The notes under the pieces: model-generated
What the model was told of the DNA's origin: nothing
Database searches by the model: none
Seen by the model: the letters and a program-made list of their open reading frames with translations, nothing else
Translations under genes and position numbers: made by a program
NCBI GenBank assembly: GCA_027492545.1
Contig: JAPUEL010000076.1
Span: forward strand, 107,858-171,857
DNA: 64,000 bases
Direction: 5' to 3'
DNA from: Propionibacteriaceae bacterium
GTDB lineage: Bacteria > Actinomycetota > Actinomycetes > Propionibacteriales > Propionibacteriaceae
Shown: piece after piece, positions 16,911 through 25,989 of the stretch
Layout: the number at the start of each line of letters is the position of its first letter
How positions within the stretch are numbered: the first letter of the stretch is position 1

Positions 16911-18743
16911 CTACTCGACGGTGACCGACTTGGCGAGATTTCGTGGCTGGTCCACGTCGTGGCCCTGCACCGTGGCCAGTTCGCAGGCGAACAGCTGCAG
17001 CGGGATGATCGCGGCCACGGGCTGAAGCAGCGTGGAAAGCTTCGGCAGCTCGATGAACACGGCGGCGGCAGCGCGGGCCTCCTCGTCGTCGGCCTCCGCC
17101 AGGACGATGGTCTTCGCTCCGCGGGCGCGGACCTCGGCGATGTTGGAGACCACCTTGTCGCGCAGCTGGTCCCGCCCACGGGGCGGCACCACGACGAACA
17201 CCGGCAGGCCCTCGCGGATGAGCGCGATGGGTCCGTGCTTGAGCTCGCCCGCCGCGAAACCCTCGGCGTGGATGTAGGCCAGCTCCTTGAGCTTCAGTGC
17301 CCCCTCGAGCGCGACGGGGTAGCCCACATGGCGTCCCAGGAACAGCACGGACGGCTCGTTGACGAACTCGCGGGCCAGGTCCAGGACCTGCTGCTGGTTG
17401 TCCAGCATGCCCTGGATGGCGTCGGGCATGCGCTCGAGCTCGGCGAGCAGCGCGGCGATCTCGTCGCCGTACTTCATGCCGCGCACCTGGGCCAGGTAGA
17501 GCCCGAGCAGGTAGCAGGCCACCAGCTGGGTGGTGAACCCCTTGGTGGACGCGACGCCGATCTCGGGTCCTGCGTGGGTGTAGATCACCGCGTCGGACTC
17601 GCGCGGGATGGTGGCGCCGTTGGTGTTGCAGATGGCGATGACCTTGGCGCCCTGCTCGCGGGCGTGCCGGATGGCCATCAGCGTGTCCGCGGTCTCGCCG
17701 GACTGCGAGATCGTCACCACCAGGGTCATCGGGTCGATGATCGGGTCCCGGTAGCGGAACTCGGAGGCCACCTCCACCTCGCACGGGATGCGGGTCCAGT
17801 GCTCGATGGCGTACTTGGCCACCAGGCCCGCGTAGAAGGCGGTGCCGCAGGCGACGATGACGATCTTGTTGATCCTGCGCAGGATCTCAGGGGAGATGCG
17901 GATCTCGTCGAGGACCAGTTCGCCGCGCTCGTTGAGGCGGCCGAGCAGCGTGTCCGCGACAGCCCGGGGCTGTTCGAAGATCTCCTTGCGCATGTACCAG
18001 TCGTAGCCCTGCTTCTGGGCGGCCTCGAGGTCCCAGTCGACGTGGAACTCCTTCGTCTCGGCTGGGCTGCCGTCGAAGGTGGTCACGCTCACGCCGTCGC
18101 GGGTGAGCTCGACGATCTGGTCCTGCCCCAGCTCGACGGCGTCGCGGGTGTAGGCGATGAAGGCGGCCACGTCCGAGGCCAGGAAGTACTCGCCCTCCCC
18201 CACGCCGACCACCAGCGGGGAGTTGCGGCGGGCGGCCACGATCCGCTCGGGATCCAGCGCGTCGACCGCGACGAGCGTGAAGGCCCCCTCGAGGCGCCCG
18301 ACGACCGTGCGCATCGCGGCGAGCAGGTCTGCGCCGCCGTCGAGCTCACGGCGCAGCAGGTGCGCCGCCACCTCCGAGTCCGTCTCGGAGGAGAACTCGA
18401 CACCGGGCAGTTCCTCGCGGAGCGCCCCATGATTCTCGATGATGCCGTTGTGCACGATCGCGACGCGGTCCGCCACGTGCGGGTGCGAGTTCTGGTCCGT
18501 GGGCGCGCCATGCGTGGCCCACCGGGTGTGGCCGATGGCCACGGTCCCCGACGGCAGCGGACGCTCACCGATCGCGGCCTCCAGGTTGGCGATCTTGCCC
18601 GCCTTCTTGCGCCACTCGACGTGGCCCGCATGCGGCATGGCCACGCCAGCCGAGTCATATCCGCGGTACTCGAGCCGGCGCAGGCCGCTCAGCACCACAT
18701 CGATTCCGTCACGTTCTCCGACATATCCAACGATTCCACACAC
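16911..18743 (-). CDS. glmS: Glutamine-fructose-6-phosphate aminotransferase (isomerizing)
   Basis: Makes glucosamine-6-phosphate for peptidoglycan. 610 residues. The N-terminal glutaminase begins with the nucleophile directly after the start (M-CGIVGYVG), which fixes the GTG at 18743; IGHTRWATHG and NSHPH are present. Two SIS domains bind fructose-6-phosphate (ISQSGETADTL; STKGFTTQ; EGFAAGELKHGPIAL). The C-terminus DQPRNLAKSVTVE is the canonical swivel tail. No ribozyme-type leader is expected in actinobacteria and none is seen. Confidence 0.97.
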   Translation of the reverse strand: MCGIVGYVGERDGIDVVLSGLRRLEYRGYDSAGVAMPHAGHVEWRKKAGKIANLEAAIGERPLPSGTVAIGHTRWATHGAPTDQNSHPHVADRVAIVHNGIIENHGALREELPGVEFSSETDSEVAAHLLRRELDGGADLLAAMRTVVGRLEGAFTLVAVDALDPERIVAARRNSPLVVGVGEGEYFLASDVAAFIAYTRDAVELGQDQIVELTRDGVSVTTFDGSPAETKEFHVDWDLEAAQKQGYDWYMRKEIFEQPRAVADTLLGRLNERGELVLDEIRISPEILRRINKIVIVACGTAFYAGLVAKYAIEHWTRIPCEVEVASEFRYRDPIIDPMTLVVTISQSGETADTLMAIRHAREQGAKVIAICNTNGATIPRESDAVIYTHAGPEIGVASTKGFTTQLVACYLLGLYLAQVRGMKYGDEIAALLAELERMPDAIQGMLDNQQQVLDLAREFVNEPSVLFLGRHVGYPVALEGALKLKELAYIHAEGFAAGELKHGPIALIREGLPVFVVVPPRGRDQLRDKVVSNIAEVRARGAKTIVLAEADDEEARAAAAVFIELPKLSTLLQPVAAIIPLQLFACELATVQGHDVDQPRNLAKSVTVE

Positions 18744-18831
18744 GCCGAAAACCGTACATGATGCATGAGCACTTCTTGACATCGGCGCTCCGGCCACTCC
18801 GACACGGGCTGAGCGATGCGACGGCCGCTGT

Positions 18832-18837
18832 TACGAT
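18832..18837 (+). promoter_or_regulatory. -10 hexamer TACGAT for coaA
   Basis: TACGAT lies 30 nt before the coaA start, leaving a short leader that carries AAGGAG. A TTGACA at 18776-18781 is too far upstream to be its -35. Confidence 0.45.
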
Positions 18838-18867
18838 TGCCGCCGACCAATCCACGAAGGAGTGACG

Positions 18868-19800
18868 GTGACCGGACCGTTCGTCGCGCTGGAGCGCCAC
18901 GCCTGGGCAGCCCTGGCGGACGCCACGCAGATCGACCTCGACGAGGCCACCCTCACGCGGCTGCGCGGCATCGGGGACCCCACCTCCTCGCACGACATCA
19001 CCGAGGTGTACCGGCCGCTCACGCAGCTGCTCCACCTGTACATGGAGAACACCGGCCGCCTCTACTCGCAGAGCAACGGCTTCCTGGGCCTCGACGTGGC
19101 TCGCACCCCCTTCGTCATCGCGGTCGCCGGTTCCGTCGCGGTCGGGAAGTCGACGGTGTCGCGGCTATTGCAGGAGCTCCTGAGGCGCGCGCCGGGCAAC
19201 CCGCGCGTGGACCTCATCACCACCGACGGCTTCCTCTACCCCAACGCTGAGCTCGAGCGTCGCGGCCTGCTGTCCCGCAAGGGCTTCCCCGAGTCGTACA
19301 ACCGGCGCGCGCTGCTGGACTTCGTCATCGACGTGAAGTCGGGCGCACCCCGCGTCCTCGCGCCCGTGTACAGCCATCTGAGCTACGACATCCACGCCGA
19401 CGAGCACATCGTCGTCGAGAGCCCGGACATCCTGATCATCGAGGGGCTGAACGTGCTGCAGCCCGCACGGGTGGAGGCCGACGGGCACCCGGGCCTGGCC
19501 GTCAGCGACTTCTTCGACTTCTCCGTGTTCGTCGACGCGGACGAGGACCACATCCGCCAGTGGTTCATCGAACGATTCCTGACGCTCCGCCGGACCGCGT
19601 TCACCGACGAGCGCAGCTACTTCCGCCGCTACTCCGAGCTCTCGGAGGCGGATGCCGTCCGCTTCGGCCAGCATGTCTGGGAGGAGATCAACGGCCCGAA
19701 CCTGCGCCAGAACATCGCCCCGACGCGGGGCCGGGCCACCGCAATCCTGGTCAAGGGCGAGTCCCACTCGGTGGACTCGATCCTGATCCGGAAGGTGTGA
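18868..19800 (+). CDS. coaA: Pantothenate kinase, type I
   Basis: Phosphorylates pantothenate, the first and feedback-controlled step of CoA synthesis. 310 residues, close to the E. coli enzyme. Walker A is GSVAVGKS (88-95). ITTDGFLYPN, RKGFPESYNRRALL and the Ser-rich YSHLSYDI region match CoaA. The GTG at 18868 is chosen because AAGGAG (18857-18862) is 5 nt before it; the other GTG at 18862 overlaps that ribosome site. Confidence 0.96.
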   Translation: MTGPFVALERHAWAALADATQIDLDEATLTRLRGIGDPTSSHDITEVYRPLTQLLHLYMENTGRLYSQSNGFLGLDVARTPFVIAVAGSVAVGKSTVSRLLQELLRRAPGNPRVDLITTDGFLYPNAELERRGLLSRKGFPESYNRRALLDFVIDVKSGAPRVLAPVYSHLSYDIHADEHIVVESPDILIIEGLNVLQPARVEADGHPGLAVSDFFDFSVFVDADEDHIRQWFIERFLTLRRTAFTDERSYFRRYSELSEADAVRFGQHVWEEINGPNLRQNIAPTRGRATAILVKGESHSVDSILIRKV

Positions 19801-19810
19801 GGCGCCCACG

Positions 19811-19816
19811 TAGAGT
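19811..19816 (+). promoter_or_regulatory. -10 hexamer TAGAGT, leaderless aminopeptidase P
   Basis: TAGAGT ends 7 nt before the ATG at 19824, just after the coaA stop. Confidence 0.55.
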
Positions 19817-19823
19817 TGGCCGC

Positions 19824-21263
19824 ATGACCAAGGGACGAGACAGCAACGAGAACCGCCGTGACCCCTACTCAGAGGAGTTCAAGGCCTTCATCGTGAGCGG
19901 TTGGGCCCCCGATCCCGATGCGCTGCCCGCGCGGCTGCCGGCCGCGGGACCGGCCGCCGTCAGGCGTGAGCGCCTGACCCAGGAGTTCCCGGACGCCACG
20001 CTGGTCATCCCTGCCGGTCCTCTGAAGGCCCGCTCCAACGACACCGACTACCGGTTCCGCCCCCACAGCGCGTTCGCGTACTACACCGGCCTGGGCGAGG
20101 ACCGTGAACCGGACGCCGTCCTCGTGCTCGACGGGGAGGAGGCCACCCTGTTCTTCCGCCCCCGCGCTCCGCGCACGGACCGGGAGTTCTACGCCGACGC
20201 ACGCTACGGGGAGATGTGGGTGGGGCGGCGCGACTCGCTCGACGAGATGGCGGCCGCCACCGGCCTGGCCTGCCGCGACATCCGCGAGCTGGAGGATGTC
20301 ATCCGTCACTCGCCCCGTCCGCTGGCCGTGATCCGCGAGGCCGACCCGTCGGTCACGGAGCTGGTGGACGGCGCCCGCGCCGACGAGGACCCCGCCCGCG
20401 ACGCCGACCTGGCCCGGGCAACCTCCGAGGCCCGCTTCGTCAAGGACGACTTCGAGGTGGCTGAGCTGCGCCGGGCGTGCGCCGCGACAGCCGTGGGCTT
20501 CGAGGCCGTGGCCCGCGAGCTGCCGCGGGCGGTGGAGAACGGCCGCGGCGAGCGCTGGGTGGAGGGCATCTTCGAACTCCACGCCCGCCACCTCGGCAAC
20601 GCCGTCGGCTACGACACCATCTCCGCCGGCGGCGATCACGCCAACACCCTGCACTGGATCCGCAACGACGGGGACCTGCGCGACGGCGACCTCCTCCTGC
20701 TGGACGCGGGCGTCGAGGTGGACACGCTCTACACCGCGGACGTCACGCGCACGCTGCCGGTGAACGGCCGCTTCACGGCCGCGCAGCGGCGGGTCTACGA
20801 TGCCGTCCTCGCCGCTCAGACCGCGGGCATCGAAGCCTGCCGCGCGGGAGCCCTCTTCGCCGACGTCCACCGTGCCGCCATCACCGTGCTCGCGGGCTTC
20901 TTCGAGGAGCTCGGGATCCTTCCGGTCAGCGCCGCGGAGTCGATCGAGGTCTCCGGCGGGCAGCACCGACGCTGGATGGTGCACGGCACCAGCCACCACC
21001 TGGGCCTGGACGTCCACGACTGCGCCCATGCGCGCGCCGAGACGTACCGGCAGGGCACCCTGCGCGCCGGCATGGTGATCACCGTCGAGCCGGGCGTCTA
21101 CTTCAAGTCCACGGACCTGCTGGTCCCCGAGGAGTACCGCGGCATCGGGGTGCGCATCGAGGACGACATCCTCATCACCGACGGGGACCCGGTCAACCTG
21201 TCCGCGGCCCTGCCCCGCGCAGCCGACGACGTGGAGGCGTGGCTGGCGCAGGCCAGGGCCTGA
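19824..21263 (+). CDS. Xaa-Pro aminopeptidase (aminopeptidase P, M24B)
   Basis: Removes N-terminal residues preceding proline. 479 residues. The N-terminal creatinase-like domain (about 50-200) contains the SDYRF-type segment NDTDYRFRPHSAFAY. The C-terminal pita-bread domain carries the dinuclear metal ligands: Asp near 294 (LLDAGVE), Asp near 305 (TADVTR), His near 391 (SHHLGLDVHD), Glu near 421 (TVEPG) and Glu near 445 (RIEDD). It has no signal peptide, so it is cytoplasmic. The ATG at 19824 is leaderless by position. Convergent with the hydrolase gene, 3 bp apart. Confidence 0.95.
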   Translation: MTKGRDSNENRRDPYSEEFKAFIVSGWAPDPDALPARLPAAGPAAVRRERLTQEFPDATLVIPAGPLKARSNDTDYRFRPHSAFAYYTGLGEDREPDAVLVLDGEEATLFFRPRAPRTDREFYADARYGEMWVGRRDSLDEMAAATGLACRDIRELEDVIRHSPRPLAVIREADPSVTELVDGARADEDPARDADLARATSEARFVKDDFEVAELRRACAATAVGFEAVARELPRAVENGRGERWVEGIFELHARHLGNAVGYDTISAGGDHANTLHWIRNDGDLRDGDLLLLDAGVEVDTLYTADVTRTLPVNGRFTAAQRRVYDAVLAAQTAGIEACRAGALFADVHRAAITVLAGFFEELGILPVSAAESIEVSGGQHRRWMVHGTSHHLGLDVHDCAHARAETYRQGTLRAGMVITVEPGVYFKSTDLLVPEEYRGIGVRIEDDILITDGDPVNLSAALPRAADDVEAWLAQARA

Positions 21264-21266
21264 GGC

Positions 21267-22091
21267 TCAGTCCGCCGACTCGGAGACCACCTTCGAGGTC
21301 TGCCCGCGCGTGAGCAGCCCACGGATGATGTCGGCCACGTCGACCGGGCGCGCCACCGTCACCTGGTGGGCCGCCTCCGGCACCACGTGGAGCGCGCCGC
21401 GCTGGACGGTCTCCGCCACCAGCTCGACGTTGGCGATGGGGGTGGAGGTGTCGCGCTCCCCAGCGATCATCACCACGGGCGTGGTGATGTAGGGCAGGTC
21501 GTCGCGCACGTCGTGCGCGGCCAGGGCCCGGCACAGCTGGGCGTAGGAGTGGTCGTCGGCCACGGAGAGACCCTCCATGACGGCGTCCACGACGGCGGGC
21601 TGCTGCGCGCGGAACATCGGGGTGAACCACCGCTTGGTGGTCTCCTCCACGAGCTGCTGCGTGCCGGTGGCCTCCACCTGCTCCGCGCGCTCCAGCCAGC
21701 GGGCCGGATCTCCGACGGTGGCCGCCGAGGCCACCACCACCACCCCCGAGAACGTCTTGTCGTAGTCGCGGGCGAGATGCAGGGCCATGGCCCCGGAGAT
21801 GGACAGCCCCGCGAAGTACACGGGCAGGTCCGAGCCCTCCTCCTCGCGGACCTCGGCCGCGACCTTCGCGACGCCCGCCGCGACGGCATCAAGGGTGGGC
21901 TCGTCCGCGTCGTCCCAGACCGCCCCCAGGCCGGTGCCGGGCAGGTCCACGAAGACCACGCGCGCGTCGTCGATCAGCTGCGCGGCGACGCCGGTCCACT
22001 GGTGCGCGGCGTTGCCGCCGAGGCTGGGCCCGACGAGCAGCACGCGCTCCGCGGGGGTACCGGGGTTGTAGGCGGTCCAGTTCAGATCCAT
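21267..22091 (-). CDS. Alpha/beta hydrolase, PcaD-like
   Basis: 274 residues of the alpha/beta-hydrolase fold. Nucleophile elbow is GLSISG, the acid is the Asp of AGERDTSTP, and the base is the His of EAAHQV. Overall pattern (LVGPSLGGNAAHQW, VVASAATVGDPARW, HDVRDDLPYITTPV) resembles 3-oxoadipate enol-lactonases, but no aromatic-degradation genes are near, so the substrate is open. The ATG at 22091 has AGGAG 7 nt upstream; a TAGGTT -10 (22124-22129) gives a short leader. Confidence 0.87.
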   Translation of the reverse strand: MDLNWTAYNPGTPAERVLLVGPSLGGNAAHQWTGVAAQLIDDARVVFVDLPGTGLGAVWDDADEPTLDAVAAGVAKVAAEVREEEGSDLPVYFAGLSISGAMALHLARDYDKTFSGVVVVASAATVGDPARWLERAEQVEATGTQQLVEETTKRWFTPMFRAQQPAVVDAVMEGLSVADDHSYAQLCRALAAHDVRDDLPYITTPVVMIAGERDTSTPIANVELVAETVQRGALHVVPEAAHQVTVARPVDVADIIRGLLTRGQTSKVVSESAD

Positions 22092-22123
22092 CGGCGTTCT
22101 CCTTGACAGCGGTGGTGCTGGTA

Positions 22124-22129
22124 AACCTA
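22124..22129 (-). promoter_or_regulatory. -10 hexamer TAGGTT for alpha/beta hydrolase
   Basis: TAGGTT on the minus strand, about 32 nt before the start codon; the leader holds a good AGGAG. Confidence 0.4.
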
Positions 22130-22138
22130 CCGGAGGCC

Positions 22139-22759
22139 TCAGGCCCGCAGGCCGAGGACCTGGACAACGGAGGCGAGGCCCTGGTGGGCCATGCCCTCGA
22201 ACAGGCGCCGCTCGATCAGGCGGACGTCCGGGCGCCACCCGGCCCACTCCTCGGTGACGCCGGCGCGGGTGACGAGGAGGTCGGGGTCCGTGGGCCCCCC
22301 GCTGCCCAGGGTGGGCTGGGCGGGCGTGAAGGCCTCCAGGACGAGGACTTCGCCGGGCGCCGCCTGCCGGGTCACCGTGGCAGCGACGGCACGGCGCAGG
22401 GCCGAGGGCAGATGCGCGAAGATGACCACGACCGCGTCCCAGGGACGTTCCGGGTCAGGGTGGTGCACCCAGTCGGCCAGATCCACCTGCCGCGTCTCGA
22501 CGGAGACGCCCCGCTCGGCCGCCAGCCGGCGCGCCTTCTCCAGCGCGACGGCTGAGAAGTCCAGGCTGACCACGTCGTGGCCCTGCTCCGCCAGCCACAC
22601 GCCGTTTCGGCCCTCACCGTCGCACACACAGAGAATCCGCGAGCCAGGCCGGAACAGGCGGGATTGGCCCTTGAGGAACTCGTTGGGGCGGTAGCCGTAG
22701 ACGTGGTTGGGGTGCGAGAAGAGCTGGTCCCAGTCCTCCGCGGTGACCGGCGAACTCAC
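22139..22759 (-). CDS. Class I SAM-dependent methyltransferase (TehB/thiopurine-type)
   Basis: 206 residues. SAM-binding motif I is ILCVCDGEGRNGVWLA, followed by VVSLDFSAVALEKA (acidic Asp binding the ribose) and VDLADWV. The pattern matches TehB-like and thiopurine methyltransferase-like small enzymes. The GTG at 22759 overlaps the stop of the upstream gene (GTGA). The three minus-strand genes here (lyase, stress-type protein, methyltransferase) overlap start to stop and form an operon. Target unknown. Confidence 0.85.
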   Translation of the reverse strand: MSSPVTAEDWDQLFSHPNHVYGYRPNEFLKGQSRLFRPGSRILCVCDGEGRNGVWLAEQGHDVVSLDFSAVALEKARRLAAERGVSVETRQVDLADWVHHPDPERPWDAVVVIFAHLPSALRRAVAATVTRQAAPGEVLVLEAFTPAQPTLGSGGPTDPDLLVTRAGVTEEWAGWRPDVRLIERRLFEGMAHQGLASVVQVLGLRA

Positions 22760-23250
22760 TCGAACAGGGCGGCGCGGGCGCCCGGACGGGCCGCCAGCAT
22801 GTCGCGGGCCTGCTGGGCCACCTTGTGCTCGGCGAGCACCTCGTAGCTGGTGGCCACGGTGATGCGGGCCGAGTTGAAGTCCCTCTTGCCGCCGGTCAGG
22901 GCGTGCCCGAGGGCGCGCGCGAGCACCCCGAACACCACGCCCATGGCCAGGCCCACGTAGAGCATGGCGAAGTTGCCGTTCCCGACGAACAGCATGAGCA
23001 TCACCCCGACGAACAGGCCGGTGGTAAGCCCCGACAGGGCCCCCTCCCCGAGCACCGTGGCCCACGTGCGCCGGCCGGTGACGCGTTCCAGCAGCTTGAG
23101 GTTGGTGCCCACGATGAGCAGGTTCTGCACCGGGAACTTCTCGTCGGCCAGGAAGTCGACGGCGGACTGCGCCTCCTCGTAGGTGCCGAACTGCCCGATG
23201 TGCTGGGGATAGTTCAGCTGCATGAGCTTGTTACTCATCGGCTCCGTCAT
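22756..23250 (-). CDS. General-stress-protein 17M-like membrane protein
   Basis: 164 residues. The N-terminal part (about 15-60, FGTYEEAQSAVDFLADEKFPVQNLLIVG) matches the YflT/GSP17M domain of stress proteins. Then come two hydrophobic segments (about 72-93 and 97-115), and a C-terminal ITVATSYEVLAEHKVAQQARDML. Probably a small inner-membrane protein; biochemical role unknown for the family. The ATG at 23250 overlaps the upstream lyase stop (ATGA) with GGAGGAG just before it; an in-frame ATG at 23237 is possible. Confidence 0.85.
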   Translation of the reverse strand: MTEPMSNKLMQLNYPQHIGQFGTYEEAQSAVDFLADEKFPVQNLLIVGTNLKLLERVTGRRTWATVLGEGALSGLTTGLFVGVMLMLFVGNGNFAMLYVGLAMGVVFGVLARALGHALTGGKRDFNSARITVATSYEVLAEHKVAQQARDMLAARPGARAALFE

Positions 23251-24161
23251 GTGCTCCTCCGAACGCGGGCCAAGGTGGCCTGGGCCAAGTTTACGCCCGC
23301 CTGGTCGACCATCTCCGCCTCGAGCATGACGGCCCCCACCCGCCGTTCGGCCGCCGCCGCGGCGGCGGCGACCATGGCCTCGGCCCGCGCGGCTGCTTCG
23401 GCGGACGGCGTGAACACCTCCGTCCCCGCTCCGATCTGCCCGGGGTGCAGGACCCACTTCCCGTCGTAGCCGAGGGCCGCCGCCCGACGTGCCGAGTCCC
23501 GGAAGCCCGCGACGTCGTGCACCGCGGTGTACGGGCCGTCGACCGCCTGCAGCCCACTGGCCCGCGCGGCCACCAGGATCCGGGCGTACGCGTGGTGGAG
23601 CGGGTCTCCGGGGTAGCCGTCGCCCAGAGCGCCCACCCGCAGGCTCGGCAGGCCGAGCGAGGCCATCAGGTCCCCCGGGCCCACGTGCAGGGCCTCGAGC
23701 CTCGGGCTGGAGGCGGCGATGGCCTCGACGCGGGTGAGCGCTGGGGCGTCCTCGATGAGCGCCTCGATGGCGATCCGGCCCACGGGCAGGCCGTGCAGGC
23801 GCTCCAGCTGCGTCAGCAGCAGGTCGAGCGCCTCCACCTGGCCCGCGGAGGTGACCTTGGGCAGGACCACCGAGTGCAGGTGCGCGCCCGCCCCGGACAC
23901 CACGTCGATCACGTCGCGGTGGGTCCAGGGGCTCGCCCAGCCGTTGACCCGCACCGACACCGTCGGCGCCCGCCACCGCAGTCCGCGCAGGGCGTCGACG
24001 ACGGCGACCCTGGCATGGTCCTTCGCTGAGGCCGCAACGCCGTCCTCCAGGTCGAGGAGCACCTGGTCCACGTCCAGGTCGACGGAGCGGGTGAGGAAGC
24101 GGTCGCTTGAGCCAGGGACGGACAGCACGGTGCGGCGGGCGCGGGCGGGGCGTTGGGTCAT
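23247..24161 (-). CDS. HpcH/HpaI-type CoA ester lyase (CitE-like)
   Basis: 304 residues, Mg-dependent TIM barrel. RRTVLSVPGSSDRFL, the LLDLEDGV motif (metal/CoA), VSVRVNGWASPW, LPKVTSAGQV, and GPGDLMASLG with the acidic ligands match CitE-like lyases, which cleave malyl-CoA, citramalyl-CoA or beta-methylmalyl-CoA. No citrate lyase alpha or gamma genes are near, so a free-standing CoA-ester lyase is more likely than citrate lyase. First gene of the three-gene overlapping operon. Confidence 0.88.
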   Translation of the reverse strand: MTQRPARARRTVLSVPGSSDRFLTRSVDLDVDQVLLDLEDGVAASAKDHARVAVVDALRGLRWRAPTVSVRVNGWASPWTHRDVIDVVSGAGAHLHSVVLPKVTSAGQVEALDLLLTQLERLHGLPVGRIAIEALIEDAPALTRVEAIAASSPRLEALHVGPGDLMASLGLPSLRVGALGDGYPGDPLHHAYARILVAARASGLQAVDGPYTAVHDVAGFRDSARRAAALGYDGKWVLHPGQIGAGTEVFTPSAEAAARAEAMVAAAAAAAERRVGAVMLEAEMVDQAGVNLAQATLARVRRST

Positions 24162-24179
24162 CGTCGGGTCCCTTGCGGA

Positions 24180-24185
24180 TAGATT
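24180..24185 (+). promoter_or_regulatory. -10 hexamer TAGATT, leaderless MgtE_N/CBS gene
   Basis: TAGATT ends 6 nt before the ATG at 24192, no Shine-Dalgarno between. Confidence 0.55.
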
Positions 24186-24191
24186 GGCCCT

Positions 24192-25478
24192 ATGGTCGCA
24201 AAAGATTCGGCTGTCTTCATCTCGCGCGTCATCGGCCTTCCCCTCGTCGACTCAGCCGGTGACCAGGTGGGGCGCGTCAAGGACGTGGTGTGCTACCTGC
24301 GCACCGACGGCCGAGCGCCCCGCGTGAAGGGTTTCGTCGCCGAGCTGTTCGCCCGGGCGAGGATCTTCGTGCCCATGGTGCGCGTCCACGACATCACCCC
24401 CAACCAGGTGGTCATCACCGGACAGGTCGATGCCCGCAGGTTCCAGCGTCGCGAGGCCGAGGTGCTGGTGGCCGGCGACCTGTTCGACCGCAGCATCGAG
24501 CGCGCCCGGCCCACCCGGATCATGGACGTCTCCATGCACATGGTCCGCAACCGGGAGTGGGAGCTGGAGTCCGTGGCCCTGCGCGCCGGCGGCGGCGCCG
24601 GCCGGTTCGGGTTCGGCAGCCGCAGCGCGCCCCAACTGGTGTCCTGGCGCGAGATCCCGGACCTGATCCTCACCACCGGCCGCACGGCCGCCCATCTCAT
24701 CGCCGAGTTCTCCGACATGAAGCCCGCCGACGTGGCGCGGGAACTGCACGACCTCGAGCCGGAGTCGCTCGCCGCCGTCGTGAACGCGCTCGACGACGGA
24801 GCACTCGCCCAGGCCATCGAGGAGTTGCCGGAGGACGAGCAGATCGACATCATCTCCGCCCTGGACGCGGAGCGCGCGGCCGATGTGCTGGGCGAGATGG
24901 ACCCCGACGACGCCGCGGACCTGATCCGCGACCTCCCCACAGACGTGGCGGAGGAACTGCTGCAGAGGATGGAGCCCGAGGAGTCGGCCGACGTCCGACG
25001 ACTGCTGGTCTACGAGGAGTTCACGGCCGGCGGCATGATGACGCCCGAGCCCATCGTCCTGGACACCGACGCCACCGTCGCGCAGGCGCTGGCGCACGCC
25101 CGCGAGGGGTCGCTGACGCCGGCGTTGGCGTCCATGGTCTTCGTCGCCCGCCCGCCGTTGGAGACGCCCACCGGACGCTACGTGGGTGCCGCCCACCTGC
25201 AGCGCCTGCTCCGCGAGCCGCCCACCACTCTCGTGGCGACCCTGCTGGATCAGGACCTGGAGCCCCTGTCCCCCTCGGACCCGCTGGCCCAGGTCAGCCG
25301 CTTCTTCGCCACCTACAACCTCGTGGTCGCGCCGGTGGTCGACGCGCTGGGTCACCTGGTGGGGGCCGTCACCGTCGACGACGTGCTGGACCACATGCTG
25401 CCTGACGACTGGCGCGGGGAGCAGATGGACGAGGTGGAGGCCACGGACCTCGCGGGGGCGGAGGTGAGCCATGGCTGA
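24192..25478 (+). CDS. PRC-barrel / MgtE N-terminal / CBS-domain protein without transporter domain
   Basis: 428 residues. A PRC-barrel-like N-terminus (ISRVIGLPLVDSAGDQVGRVKDVV) and a second beta-barrel segment lead to the MgtE N helical superhelix (about 175-275: LHDLEPESLAAVVNAL, IDIISALDAERAADVLGEMDPDDAADLIRDLP). Two CBS motifs follow (about 285-410). The C-terminal MgtE membrane channel is absent and there are no transmembrane helices, so this is a soluble magnesium/nucleotide-sensor-like protein, not a transporter. It is coupled to the DUF1003 gene by an 8 bp overlap, as in mycobacteria. Confidence 0.9.
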   Translation: MVAKDSAVFISRVIGLPLVDSAGDQVGRVKDVVCYLRTDGRAPRVKGFVAELFARARIFVPMVRVHDITPNQVVITGQVDARRFQRREAEVLVAGDLFDRSIERARPTRIMDVSMHMVRNREWELESVALRAGGGAGRFGFGSRSAPQLVSWREIPDLILTTGRTAAHLIAEFSDMKPADVARELHDLEPESLAAVVNALDDGALAQAIEELPEDEQIDIISALDAERAADVLGEMDPDDAADLIRDLPTDVAEELLQRMEPEESADVRRLLVYEEFTAGGMMTPEPIVLDTDATVAQALAHAREGSLTPALASMVFVARPPLETPTGRYVGAAHLQRLLREPPTTLVATLLDQDLEPLSPSDPLAQVSRFFATYNLVVAPVVDALGHLVGAVTVDDVLDHMLPDDWRGEQMDEVEATDLAGAEVSHG

Positions 25479-25989
25479 GCGCAACCCGTTGTCCCAGCCC
25501 GGGACCCGGAGCTGGCTGCCCAAGGTCTCCGTGGACTCGGAGACGTTCGGCACCTTCGCGGAGAGCTTCGCCCGGTTCATGGGCACCGCCAAGTTCCTCG
25601 TCTACATGACGGTGTTCGTCATCGTGTGGGTGACGATCAACCTGGTTGGCCTGTTCGGCCTGAGGTGGGACCCGTACCCCTTCATCCTGCTTAACCTCTT
25701 CTTCTCCACCCAGGCGTCCTACTCTGCGCCGCTGATCCTGCTGGCGCAGAATCGGCAGGAGGTCCGCGACAAGCTGAGCCTCGACGAGGACCGCCGCATC
25801 GCGGGGCAGTCGCGGGCTGACATGGACTTCCTGGCCCGCGAGATCGCGGCCATCCGCATGCACCTGGGCGAGCTGGCCACGCGTGACTTCGTCCGCGGCG
25901 AGCTGCGCTCGGAGCTCCGGGAGTTGACCGAACGCCTCGACCGGGCCGCCGCCGACCGCACAGCCACGGACCAGGAGCCGGCGCTGTGA
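25471..25989 (+). CDS. DUF1003 membrane protein
   Basis: 172 residues. Two transmembrane helices (about 42-62 and 70-95, the latter containing FFSTQASYSAPLILLAQNRQ, the DUF1003 signature) are followed by a charged cytoplasmic tail with heptad-like character (AREIAAIRMHLGELATRDF...RSELRELTERL). Function of the family is not established. The start overlaps the MgtE_N/CBS stop by 8 bp, and the end overlaps the next small gene by 4 bp, so the three form an operon. Confidence 0.9.
   Translation: MAERNPLSQPGTRSWLPKVSVDSETFGTFAESFARFMGTAKFLVYMTVFVIVWVTINLVGLFGLRWDPYPFILLNLFFSTQASYSAPLILLAQNRQEVRDKLSLDEDRRIAGQSRADMDFLAREIAAIRMHLGELATRDFVRGELRSELRELTERLDRAAADRTATDQEPAL

Noticed and set aside
18776..18781. 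TTGACA as -35 of coaA
   Set aside because: No TANNNT hexamer lies 16-19 bp downstream; the likely -10 is at 18832.
24192..25478. MgtE magnesium transporter
   Set aside because: The N-terminal and CBS domains match, but there is no transmembrane domain, so transporter annotation would be wrong.
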